Positions 33,410 to 46,319 of a DNA stretch of 64,000 nucleotides are shown here, piece by piece. The DNA is from Apostichopus japonicus (lineage: Eukaryota; Echinodermata; Holothuroidea; Aspidochirotida; Stichopodidae). The stretch lies in contig NC_092579.1 of the NCBI RefSeq assembly GCF_037975245.1, positions 31,775,166 through 31,839,165 of the forward strand, given 5' to 3'. Within the stretch, counting starts at the first letter, position 1, and each line of letters starts with the position of its first letter. Position numbers and translations under genes: made by a program. The notes under the pieces were generated by a model. That model did no database searches, was not told the DNA's origin, and saw only the letters and a list, made by a program, of their open reading frames with translations.

Positions 33410-36400
33410 CTAATACTTAAAGTTCCAGGGGCCGTATAAGATCGCGGCAAAAGCAAACTGCCCCACCTGGTCTCGAGCCCGCGATCCAAAATACGTCACG
33501 CTCTCGAGGTACAGAGCAACCAACCGCGCCACGACAGCAGTTGATATAAATCTATGTTCGTTTCTAATACTTAAAGTTCCCAGAGACCGTATAAGATCGC
33601 GGCAAAAGCAAACTGCCCCCACCTGGTCTCGAGCCCGCGATCCAAAATACGTCACGCTCTCGAGGTACAGAGCAACCAACCGCGCCACGACAGCAGTTGA
33701 TATAAATCTATGTTCGTTTCTAATACTTAAAGTTCCCAGAGACCGTATAAGATCGCGGCAAAAGCAAACTGCCCCCACTCGGTCTCGAGCCCGCGATCCA
33801 AAATACGTCACGCTCTCGAGGTACAGAGCAACCAACCGCGCCACGACAGCAGTTGATATAAATCTATGTTCGTTTCTAATACTTAAAGTTTCCAGAGACC
33901 GTATGAGATCGCGGCAAAAGCAAACTGCCCCCACCTGGTCTCGAGCCCGCGATCCAAAATACGTCAAGCTATCGAGGTACAGAGCAACCAACCGCGCCAC
34001 GACAGCAGTTGATATAAATCTATGTTCGTTTCTAATACTTAAAGTTCCCAGAGACCGTATAAGATCGCGTCAAAAGCAAACTGCCCCCACCTGGTCTCGA
34101 GCCCGCGATCCAAAATACGTCACGCTCTCGAGGTACAGAGCAACCAACCGCGCCACGACAGCAGTTGATATAAATCTATGTTCGTTTCTAATACTTAAAG
34201 TTCCCAGAGACCGTATAAGATCGCGGCAAAAGCAAACTGCCCCCACCTGGTCTCGAGCCCGCGATCCAAAATACGTCACGCTCTCGAGGTACAGAGCAAC
34301 CAACCGCGCCACGACAGCAGTTGATATAAATCTATGTTCGTTTCTAATACTTAAAGTTCCCAGAGACCGTATAAGATCGCGGCAAAAGCAAACTGCCCCC
34401 ACCTGGTCTCGAGCCCGCGATCCAAAATACGTCACGCTCTCGAGGTACAGAGCAACCAACCGCGCCACGACAGCAGTTGATATAAATCTATGTTCGTTTC
34501 TAATACTTAAAGTTCCCAGAGACCGTATAAGATCGCGGCAAAAGCAAACTGCCCCCACCTGGTCTCGAGCCCGCGATCCAAAATACGTCACGCTCTCGAG
34601 GTACAGAGCAACCAACCGCGCCACGACAGCAGTTGATATAAATCTATGTTCGTTTCTAATACTTAAAGTTCCCAGAGACCGTATGAGATCGCGGCAAAAG
34701 CAAACTGCCCCCACCTGGTCTCGAGCCCGCGATCCAAAATACGTGACGCTCTCGAGGTACAGAGCAACCAACCGCGCCACGACAGCAGTTGATATAAATC
34801 TATGTTCGTTTCTAATACTTAAAGTTCCCAGAGACCGTATTAGATCACGGCAAAAGCAAACTGCCCCCACCTGGTCTCGAGCCCGCGATCCAAAATACGT
34901 CACGCTCTCGAGGTACAGAGCAACCAACCGCGCCACGACAGCAGTTGATATAAATCTATGTTCGTTTCTAATACTTAAAGTTCCCAGAGACCGTATTAGA
35001 TCGCGGCAAAAGGAAACTGCCCCCACCTGGTCTCGAGCCCGCGATCCAAAATACGTCACGCTCTCGAGGTACAGAGCAACCAACCGCGCCACGACAGCAG
35101 TTGATATAAATCTATGTTCGTTTCTAATACTTAAAGTTCCCAGAGACCGTATTAGATCGCGGCAAAAGGAAACTGCCCCCACCTGGTCTCGAGCCCGCGA
35201 TCCAAAATACGTCACGCTCTCGAGGTACAGAGCAACCAACCGCGCCACGACAGCAGTTGATATAAATCTATGTTCGTTTTTAATACTTAAAGTTCCCAGA
35301 GACCGTATGAGATCGCGGCAAAAGCAAACTGCCCCCACCTGGTCTCGAGCCCGCGATCCAAAATACGTCACGCTCTCGAGGTACAGAGCAACCAACCGCG
35401 CCACGACAGCAGTTGATATAAATCTATGTTCTTTTCTAATACTTAAAGTTCCAGAGACCGTACCATATCGCGGCAAAAGCAAACTGCCCCCACCTGGTCT
35501 CGAGCCCGCGATCCAAAATACGTCACGCTCTCGAGGTACAAAGCAACCAACCGCGCCACGACAGCAGTTGATATAAATCTATGTTCGTTTCTAATACTTA
35601 AAGTTCCCAGAGACCGTATGAGATCGCGGCAAAAGCAAACTGCCCCCACCTGATCTCGAGCCCGCGATCCAAAATACGTCACGCTCTCGAGGTACAGAGC
35701 AACCAACCGCGCCACGACAGCAGTTGATATAAATCTATGTTCGTTTCTAATACTTAAAGTTCCCAGAGACCGTATAAGATCGCGGCAAAAGCAAACTGCC
35801 CCCACTCGGTCTCGAGCCCGCGATCCAAAATACGTCACGCTCTCGAGGTACAGAGCAACCAACCGCGCCACGACAGCAGTTGATATAAATCTATGTTCGT
35901 TTCTAATACTTAAAGTTTCCAGAGACCGTATGAGATCGCGGCAAAAGCAAACTGCCCCCACCTGGTCTCGAGCCCGCGATCCAAAATACGTCACGCTCTC
36001 GAGGTACAGAGCAACCAACCGCGCCACGACAGCAGTTGATATAAATCTATGTTCGTTTCTAATACTTAAAGTTCCAGGGGCCGTATAAGATCGCGGCAAA
36101 AGCAAACTGCCCCACCTGGTCTCGAGCCCGCGATCCAAAATACGTCAAGCTCTCGAGGTACAGAGCAACCAACCGCGCCACGACAGCAGTTGATATAAAT
36201 CTATGTTCGTTTCTAATACTTAAAGTTCCCAGAGACCGTATAAGATCGCGGCAAAAGCAAACTGCCCCCACCTGGTCTCGAGCCCGCGATCCAAAATACG
36301 TCACGCTCTCGAGGTACAGAGCAACCAACCGCGCCACGACAGCAGTTGATATAAATCTATGTTCGTTTCTAATACTTAAAGTTCCCAGAGACCGTATGAG

Positions 36401-39400
36401 ATCGCGGCAAAAGCAAACTGCCCCCACCTGGTCTCGAGCCCGCGATCCAAAATACGTCACGCTCTCGAGGTACAGAGCAACCAACCGCGCCACGACAGCA
36501 GTTGATATAAATCTATGTTCGTTTCTAATACTTAAAGTTCCCAGAGACCGTATTAGATCACGGCAAAAGGAAACTGCCCCCACCTGGTCTCGAGCCCGCG
36601 ATCCAAAATACGTCACGCTCTCGAGGTACAGAGCAACCAACCGCGCCACGACAGCAGTTGATATAAATCTATGTTCGTTTCTAATACTTAAAGTTCCCAG
36701 AGACCGTATTAGATCGCGGCAAAAGGAAACTGCCCCCACCTGGTCTCGAGCCCGCGATCCAAAATACGTCACGCTCTCGAGGTACAGAGCAACCAACCGC
36801 GCCACGACAGCAGTTGATATAAATCTATGTTCGTTTCTAATACTTAAAGTTCCCAGAGACCGTACCATATCGCGGCAAAAGGAAACTGCCCCAACCTGGT
36901 CTCGAGCCCGCGATCCAAAATACGTCACGCTCTCGAGGTACAGAGCAACCAACCGCGCCACGACAGCAGTTGATATAAATCTATGTTCGTTTTTAATACT
37001 TAAAGTTCCCAGAGACCGTATGAGATCGCGGCAAAAGCAAACTGCCCCCACCTGGTCTCGAGCCCGCGATCCAAAATACGTCACGCTCTCGAGGTACAGA
37101 GCAACCAACCGCGCCACGACAGCAGTTGATATAAATCTATGTTCTTTTCTAATACTTAAAGTTCCAGAGACCGTACCATATCGCGGCAAAAGCAAACTGC
37201 CCCCACCTGGTCTCGAGCCCGCGATCCAAAATACGTCACGCTCTCGAGGTACAAAGCAACCAACCGCGCCACGACAGCAGTTGATATAAATCTATGTTCG
37301 TTTCTAATACTTAAAGTTCCCAGAGACCGTATGAGATCTCGGCAAAAGCAAACTGCCCCCACCTGATCTCGAGCCCGCGATCCAAAATACGTCACGCTCT
37401 CGAGGTACAGAGCAACCAACCGCGCCACGACAGCAGTTGATATAAATCTATGTTCGTTTCTAATACTTAAAGTTCCCAGAGACCGTATAAGATCGCGGCA
37501 AAAGCAAACTGCCCCCACTCGGTCTCGAGCCCGCGATCCAAAATACGTCACGCTCTCGAGGTACAGAGCAACCAACCGCGCCACGACAGCAGTTGATATA
37601 AATCTATGTTCGTTTCTAATACTTAAAGTTTCCAGAGACCGTATGAGATCGCGACAAAAGCAAACTGCCCCCACCTGGTCTCGAGCCCGCGATCCAAAAT
37701 ACGTCACGCTCTCGAGGTACAGAGCAACCAACCGCGCCACGACAGCAGTTGATATAAATCTATGTTCGTTTCTAATACTTAAAGTTCCAGGGGCCGTATA
37801 AGATCGCGGCAAAAGCAAACTGCCCCACCTGGTCTCGAGCCCGCGATCCAAAATACGTCAAGCTCTCGAGGTACAGAGCAACCAACCGCGCCACGACAGC
37901 AGTTGATATAAATCTATGTTCGTTTCTAATACTTAAAGTTCCCAGAGACCGTATAAGATCGCGGCAAAAGCAAACTGCCCCCACCTGGTCTCGAGCCCGC
38001 GATCCAAAATACGTCACGCTCTCGAGGTACAGAGCAACCAACCGCGCCACGACAGCAGTTGATATAAATCTATGTTCGTTTCTAATACTTAAAGTTCCCA
38101 GACACCGTATAAGATCGCGGCAAAAGCAAACTGCCCCCACCTGGTCTCGAGCCCGCGATCCAAAATACGTCACGCTCTCGAGGTACAGAGCAACCAACCG
38201 CGCCACGACAGCAGTTGATATAAATCTATGTTCGTTTCTAATACTTAAAGTTCCCAGAGACCGTATAAGATCGCGGCAAAAGCAAACTGCCCCCACCTGG
38301 TCTCGAGCCCGCGATCCAAAATACGTCACGCTCTCGAGGTACAGAGCAACCAACCGCGCCACGACAGCAGTTGATATTAATCTATGTTCGTTTCTAATAC
38401 TTAAAGTTCCCAGAGACCGTATAAGATCGCGGCAAAAGCAAACTGCCCCCACCTGGTCTCTAGCCCGCGATCCAAAATACGTCACGCTCTCGAGGTACAG
38501 AGCAACCAACCGCGCCACGACAGCAGTTGATATAAATCTATGTTCGTTTCTAATACTTAAAGTTCCCAGAGACCGTATGAGATCGCGGCAAAAGCAAACT
38601 GCCCCCACCTGGTCTCGAGCCCGCGATCCAAAATACGTCACGCTCTCGAGGTACAGAGCAACCAACCGCGCCACGACAGCAGTTGATATAAATCTATGTT
38701 CGTTTCTAATACTTAAAGTTCCCAGAGACCGTATTAGATCGCGGCAAAAGGAAACTGCCCCCACCTGGTCTCGAGCCCGCGATCCAAAATACGTCACGCT
38801 CTCGAGGTACAGAGCAACCAACCGCGCCACGACAGCAGTTGATATAAATCTATGTTCGTTTCTAATACTTAAAGTTCCCAGAGACCGTATTAGATCGCGG
38901 CAAAAGGAAACTGCCCCCACCTGGTCTCGAGCCCGCGATCCAAAATACGTCACGCTCTCGAGGTACAGAGCAACCAACCGCGCCACGACAGCAGTTGATA
39001 TAAATCTATGTTCGTTTCTAATACTTAAAGTTCCCAGAGACCGTATTAGATCGCGGCAAAAGGAAACTGCCCCAACCTGGTCTCGAGCCCGCGATCCAAA
39101 ATACGTCACGCTCTCGAGGTACAGAGCAACCAACCGCGCCACGACAGCAGTTGATATAAATCTATGTTCGTTTTTAATACTTAAAGTTCCCAGAGACCGT
39201 ATGAGATCGCGGCAAAAGCAAACTGCCCCCACCTGGTCTCGAGCCCGCGATCCAAAATACGTCACGCTCTCGAGGTACAGAGCAACCAACCGCGCCACGA
39301 CAGCAGTTGATATAAATCTATGTTCTTTTCTAATACTTAAAGTTCCAGAGACCGTACCATATCGCGGCAAAAGCAAACTGCCCCCACCTGGTCTCGAGCC

Positions 39401-42400
39401 CGCGATCCAAAATACGTCACGCTCTCGAGGTACAAAGCAACCAACCGCGCCACGACAGCAGTTGATATAAATCTATGTTCGTTTCTAATACTTAAAGTTC
39501 CCAGAGACCGTATGAGATCGCGGCAAAAGCAAACTGCTCCCACCTGATCTCGAGCCCGCGATCCAAAATACGTCACGCTCTCGAGGTACAGAGCAACCAA
39601 CCGCGCCACGACAGCAGTTGATATAAATCTATGTTCGTTTCTAATACTTAAAGTTTCCAGAGACCGTATGAGATCGCGGCAAAAGCAAACTGCCCCCACC
39701 TGGTCTCGAGCCCGCGATCCAAAATACGTCAAGCTCTCGAGGTACAGAGCAACCAACCGCGCCACGACAGCAGTTGATATAAATCTATGTTCGTTTCTAA
39801 TACTTAAAGTTTCCAGAGACCGTATGAGATCGCGGCAAAAGCAAACTGCCCCCACCTGGTCTCGAGCCCGCGATCCAAAATACGTCACGCTCTCGAGGTA
39901 CAGAGCAACCAACCGCGCCACGACAGCAGTTGATATAAATCTATGTTCGTTTCTAATACTTAAAGTTCCAGGGGCCGTATAAGATCGCGGCAAAAGCAAA
40001 CTGCCCCACCTGGTCTCGAGCCCGCGATCCAAAATACGTCACGCTCTCGAGGTACAGAGCAACCAACCGCGCCACGACAGCAGTTGATATAAATCTATGT
40101 TCGTTTCTAATACTTAAAGTTCCCAGAGACCGTATGAGATCGCGGCAAAAGCAAACTGCCCCCACCTGGTCTCGAGCCCGCGATCCAAAATACGTCACGC
40201 TCTCGAGGTACAGAGCAACCAACCGCGCCACGACAGCAGTTGATATAAATCTATGTTCGTTTCTAATACTTAAAGTTTCCAGAGACCGTATAAGATCGCG
40301 GCAAAAGCAAACTGCCCCCACCTGGTCTCGAGCCCGCGATCCAAAATACGTCACGCTCTCGAGGTACAGAGCAACCAACCGCGCCACGACAGCAGTTGAT
40401 ATAAATCTATGTTCGTTTCTAATACTTAAAGTTCCAGGGGCCGTATAAGATCGCGGCAAAAGCAAACTGCCCCCACCTGGTCTCGAGCCCGCGATCCAAA
40501 ATACGTCACGCTCTCGAGGTACAGAGCAACCAACCGCGCCACGACAGCAGTTGATATAAATCTATGTTCGTTTCTAATACTTAAAGTTCCCAGAGACCGT
40601 ATAAGATCGCGGCAAAAGCAAACTGCCCCCACCTGGTCTCGAGCCCGCGATCCAAAATACGTCACGCTCTCGAGGTACAGAGCAACCAACCGCGCCACGA
40701 CAGCAGTTGATATAAATCTATGTTCGTTTCTAATACTTAAAGTTCCCAGAGACCGTATAAGATCGCGGCAAAAGCAAACTGCCCCCACCTGGTCTCGAGC
40801 CCGCGATCCAAAATACTTCACGCTCTCGAGGTACAGAGCAACCAACCGCGCCACGACAGCAGTTGATATAAATCTATGTTCGTTTCTAATACTTAAAGTT
40901 CCCAGAGACCGTATTAGATCGCGGCAAAAGGAAACTGCCCCCACCTGGTCTCGAGCCCGCGATCCAAAATACGTCACGCTCTCGAGGTACAGAGCAACCA
41001 ACCGCGCCACGACAGCAGTTGATATAAATCTATGTTCGTTTCTAATACTTAAAGTTCCCAGAGACCGTATTAGATCGCGGCAAAAGGAAACTGCCCCAAC
41101 CTGGTCTCGAGCCCGCGATCCAAAATACGTCACGCTCTCGAGGTACAGAGCAACCAACCGCGCCACGACAGCAGTTGATATAAATCTATGTTCGTTTTTA
41201 ATACTTAAAGTTCCAGAGACCGTATGAGATCGCGGCAAAAGCAAACTGCCCCCACCTGGTCTCGAGCCCGCGATCCAAAATACGTCACGCTCTCGAGGTA
41301 CAGAGCAACCAACCGCGCCACGACAGCAGTTGATATAAATCTATGTTCTTTTCTAATACTTAAAGTTCCAGAGACCGTACCATATCGCGGCAAAAGCAAA
41401 CTGCCCCCACCTGGTCTCGAGCCCGCGATCCAAAATACGTCACGCTCTCGAGGTACAAAGCAACCAACCGCGCCACGACAGCAGTTGATATAAATCTATG
41501 TTCGTTTCTAATACTTAAAGTTCCAGAGACCGTATGAGATCGCGGTAAAAGCAAACTGCCCCCACCTGATCTCGAGCCCGCGATCCAAAATACGTCACGC
41601 TCTCGAGGTACAGAGCAACCAACCGCGCCACGACAGCAGTTGATATAAATCTATGTTCGTTTCTAATACTTAAAGTTTCCAGAGACCGTATAGGATCGCG
41701 GCAAAAGCAAACTGCCCCCACCTGGTCTCGAGCCCGCGATCCAAAATACGTCACGCTCTCGAGGTACAGAGCAACCAACCGCGCCACGACAGCAGTTGAT
41801 ATAAATCTATGTTCGTTTCTAATACTTAAAGTTTCCAGAGACCGTATGAGATCGCGGCAAAAGCAAACTGCCCCCACCTGGTCTCGAGCCCGCGATCCAA
41901 AATACGTCACGCTCTCGAGGTACAGAGCAACCAACCGCGCCACGACAGCAGTTGATATAAATCTATGTTCGTTTCTAATACTTAAAGTTCCAGGGGCCGT
42001 ATAAGATCGCGGCAAAAGCAAACTGCCCCACCTGGTCTCGAGCCCGCGATCCAAAATACGTCACGCTCTCGAGGTACAGAGCAACCAACCGCGCCACGAC
42101 AGCAGTTGATATAAATCTATGTTCGTTTCTAATACTTAAAGTTCCCAGAGACCGTATAAGATCGCGGCAAAAGCAAACTGCCCCCACCTGGTCTCGAGCC
42201 CGCGATCCAAAATACGTCACGCTCTCGAGGTACAGAGCAACCAACCGCGCCACGACAGCAGTTGATATAAATCTATGTTCGTTTCTAATACTTAAAGTTT
42301 CCAGAGACCGTATGAGATCGCGGCAAAAGCAAACTGCCCCCACCTGGTCTCGAGCCCGCGATCCAAAATACGTCACGCTCTCGAGGTACAGAGCAACCAA

Positions 42401-42530
42401 CCGCGCCACGACAGCAGTTGATATAAATCTATGTTCGTTTCTAATACTTAAAGTTCCAGGGGCCGTATAAGATCGCGGCAAAAGCAAACTGCCCCACCTG
42501 GTCTCGAGCCCGCGATCCAAAATACGTCAC
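33410..42530 (-). repeat. complex block of 11-, 14- and 13-unit duplications
   Basis: GTACAAAGCAACC (instead of GTACAGAG) occurs near 35540, 37253, 39434 and 41457: spacings 1,713, 2,181 and 2,023 bp, or 11, 14 and 13 units. In the same block AGTTCCAGGGGCCGT, mostly with a four-C GCCCCACC, recurs near 33,420, 36,070, 37,785, 39,966, 41,990 and 42,455. Duplications of different size overlap. Runs of 156-bp units here create the longest stop-free stretches on both strands. Confidence 0.8.
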
Positions 42531-44658
42531 GCTCTCGAGGTACAGAGCAACCAACCGCGCCACGACAGCAGTTGATATAAATCTATGTTCGTTTCTAATA
42601 CTTAAAGTTCCCAGAGACCGTATAAGATCGCGGCAAAAGCAAACTGCCCCCACCTGGTCTCGAGCCCGCGATCCAAAATACGTCACGCTCTCGAGGTACA
42701 GAGCAACCAACCGCGCCACGACAGCAGTTGATATAAATCTATGTTCGTTTCTAATACTTAAAGTTCCCAGAGACCGTATAAGATCGCGGCAAAAGCAAAC
42801 TGCCCCCACCTGGTCTCGAGCCCGCGATCCAAAATACGTCACGCTCTCGAGGTACAGAGCAACCAACCGCGCCACGACAGCAGTTGATATAAATCTATGT
42901 TCGTTTCTAATACTTAAAGTTCCCAGAGACCGTATAAGATCGCGGCAAAAGCAAACTGCCCCCACCTGGTCTCGAGCCCGCGATCCAAAATACGTCACGC
43001 TCTCGAGGTACAGAGCAACCAACCGCGCCACGACAGCAGTTGATATAAATCTATGTTCGTTTCTAATACTTAAAGTTCCCAGAGACCGTATAAGATCGCG
43101 GCAAAAGCAAACTGCCCCCACCTGGTCTCGAGCCCGCGATCCAAAATACGTCACGCTCTCGAGGTACAGAGCAACCAACCGCGCCACGACAGCAGTTGAT
43201 ATAAATCTATGTTCGTTTCTAATACTTAAAGTTCCCAGAGACCGTATAAGATCGCGGCAAAAGCAAACTGCCCCCACCTGGTCTCGATCCCGCGATCCAA
43301 ATTTCGTCACGCTCTCGAGGTACAGAGCAACCAACCGCGCCACGACAGCAGTTGATATAAATCTATGTTCGTTTCTAATACTTAAAGTTCCCAGAGACCG
43401 TATAAGATCGCGGCAAAAGCAAACTGCCCCCACCTGGTCTCGATCCCGCGATCCAAAATTCGTCACGCTCTCGAGGTACAGAGCAACCAACCGCGCCACG
43501 ACAGCAGTTGATATAAATCTATGTTCGTTTCTAATACTTAAAGTTCCCAGAGACCGTATGAGATCGAGGCAAAAGCAAACTGCACCCACCTGGTCTCGAG
43601 CCCGCGATCCAAAATACGTCACGCTCTCGAGGTACAGAGCAACCAACCGCGCCACGACAGCAGTTGATATAAATCTATGTTCGTTTCTAATACTTAAAGT
43701 TCCCAGAGACCGTATTAGATCGCGGCAAAAGGAAACTGCCCCCACCTGGTCTCGAGCCCGCGATCCAAAATACGTCACGCTCTCGAGGTACAGAGCAACC
43801 AACCGCGCCACGACAGCAGTTGATATAAATCTATGTTCGTTTCTAATACTTAAAGTTCCCAGAGACCGTATAAGATCGCGGCAAAAGCAAACTGCCCCCA
43901 CCTGGTCTCGAGCCCGCGATCCAAAATACGTCACGCTCTCGAGGTACAGAGCAACCAACCGCGCCACGACAGCAGTTGATATAAATCTATGTTCGTTTCT
44001 AATACTTAAAGTCCCAGAGACCGTATTAGATCGCGGCAAAAGCAAACTGCCCCCACCTGGTCTCGAGCCCGCGATCCAAAATACGTCACGCTCTCGAGGT
44101 AAAGAGCAACCAACCGCGCCACGACAGCAGTTGATATAAATCTATGTTCGTTTCTAATACTTAAAGTTCCAGAGACCGTATAAGATCGCGGCAAAAGCAA
44201 ACTGCCCCCACCTGATCTCGAGCCCGCGATCCAAAATACGTCACGCTCTCGAGGTACAGAGCAACCAACCGCGCCACGACAGCAGTTGATATAAATCTAT
44301 GTTCGTTTCTAATACTTAAAGTTCCCAGAGACCGTATGAGATCGCGGCAAAAGCAAACTGCCCCCACCTGGTCTCGAGCCCGCGATCCAAAATACGTCAC
44401 GCTCTCGAGGTACAGAGCAACCAACCGCGCCACGACAGCAGTTGATATAAATCTATGTTCGTTTCTAATACTTAAAGTCCCAGAGACCGTATAAGATCGC
44501 GGCAAAAGCAAACTGCCCCCACCTGGTCTCGAGCCCGCGATCCAAAATACGTCACGCTCTCGAGGTACAGAGCAACCAACCGCGCCACGACAGCAGTTGA
44601 TATAAATCTATGTTCGTTTCTAATACTTAAAGTTCCAGAGACCGTATGAGATCGCGGC

Positions 44659-44753
44659 AAAAGCAAACTGCCCCCACCTGGTCTCGAGCCCGCGATCCAA
44701 AATACGTCACGCTCTCGAGGTACAGAGCAACCAACCGCGCCACGACAGCAGTT
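44659..44753 (-). ncRNA. candidate Pol III tRNA-like RNA, typical interior unit
   Basis: This is a representative of the interior units. Minus strand: arm AACTGC (44753-44748), A box TGGCGCGGTTGG (44742-44731), hairpin GCTCT/AGAGC around GTACCTCG, B-box-like GGCTCGAGACC (44690-44680), arm GCAGTT (44671-44666), then TTTGCTTTT with TTTT at 44662-44659. Start 11 nt upstream of the A box, A-to-B spacing of about 40 nt and a T-run soon after are all normal for tRNA-type Pol III genes. The A box has G where consensus has A, so promoter strength may be lower than at the array edge. The predicted RNA is 95 nt. Confidence 0.5.
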
Positions 44754-46319
44754 GATATAAATCTATGTTCGTTTCTAATACTTAAAGTTCCAGAGACCGT
44801 ACAAGATCGCGGCAAAAGCAAACTGCCCCCACCTGGTCTCGAGCCCGCGATCCAAAATACGTCACGCTCTCGAGGTACAGAGCAACCAACCGCGCCACGA
44901 CAGCAGTTGATATAAATCTATGTTCGTTTCTAATACTTAAAGTTCCAGAGACCGTATAAGATCGCGGCAAAAGCAAACTGCCCCCACCTGGTCTCGAGCC
45001 CGCGATCCAAAATACGTCACGCTCTCGAGGTACAGAGCAACCAACCGCGCCACGACAGCAGTTGATATAAATCTATGTTCGTTTCTAATACTTAAAGTTC
45101 CCAGAGACCGTACCATATCGCGGCAAAAGCAAACTGCCCCCACCTGGTCTCGAGCCCGCGATCCAAAATACGTCACGCTCTCGAGGTACAGAGCAACCAA
45201 CCGCGCCACGACAGCAGTTGATATAAATCTATGTTCGTTTTTAATACTTAAAGTTCCAGAGACCGTACCATATCGCGGAAAAGGCAAACTGCCCCCACCT
45301 GGTCTCGAGCCCGCGATCCATAATACGTCACGCTCTCGAGGTACAGAGCAACCAACCGCGCCACGACAGCAGTTGATATAAATCTATGTTCGTTTCTAAT
45401 ACTTAAAGTTCCAGATACCGTACCAGATCGCGGCAAAAGCAAACTGCCCCACGTGGTCTCGAGCCCGCAATCCAAAATAAGTCACGCTCTCGAGGTACAG
45501 AGCAACCAACCGCGCCACGACAGCAGTTGATATAAATCTATGTTCGTTTCTAATACTTAAAGTTCCAGAGACCGTACCAGATCGCGGCAAAAGCAAACTG
45601 CCCCCACCTGGTCTCGAGCCCGCGATCCAAAATACGTCACGCTCTCGAGGTACAGAGCAACCAACCGCGCCACGACAGCAGTTGATATAAATCTATGTTC
45701 GTTTCTGATACTTAAAGTTCCCAGAGACCGTATTAGATCGCGGCAAAAGCAAACTGCCCCCACCTGGTCTCGAGCCCGCGATCCAAAATACGTCACGCTC
45801 TCGAGGTACAGAGCAACCAACCGCGCCACGACAGCAGTTGATATAGAGCTATGTTCGTTTCTAATACTTAAAGTTCCCAGAGACCGTATAAGATCGCGGC
45901 AAAAGCAAACTGCCCCCACCTGGTCTCGAGCCCGCGATCCAAAATACGTCACGCTCTCGAGGTACAGAGCAACCAACCGCGCCACGACAGCAGTTGATAT
46001 AAATCTATGTTCGTTTCTAATACTTAAAGTTCCCAGAGACCGTATAAGATCGCGGCAAAAGCAAACTGCCCCCACCTGGTCTCGAGCCCGCGATCCAAAA
46101 TACGTCACGCTCTCGAGGTACAGAGCAACCAACCGCGCCACGACAGCAGTTGATATAAATCTATGTTCGTTTCTAATACTTAAAGTTCCAGAGACCGTAC
46201 AAGATCGCGGCAAAAGCAAACTGCCCCCACCTGGTCTCGAGCCCGCGATCCAAAATACGTCACGCTCTCGAGGTACAGAGCAACCAACCGCGCCACGACA
46301 GCAGTTGATATAAATCTAT

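Noticed and set aside
33903-44045. Long apparent proteins of 52-residue repeats (for example 33903-35576 plus; 34070-35482, 37772-39376 and 42441-44045 minus)
   Set aside because: They are open on both strands of the same DNA and break wherever a 155- or 157-bp unit occurs. They follow from a 156-bp period and show no start, domain or codon signature.
44683-44719. Stem between the two CTCGAG palindromes of each unit
   Set aside because: They can pair, but each is self-complementary and the bases next to them do not extend the helix, so no specific structure is supported. The GCTCT/AGAGC hairpin competes with it.
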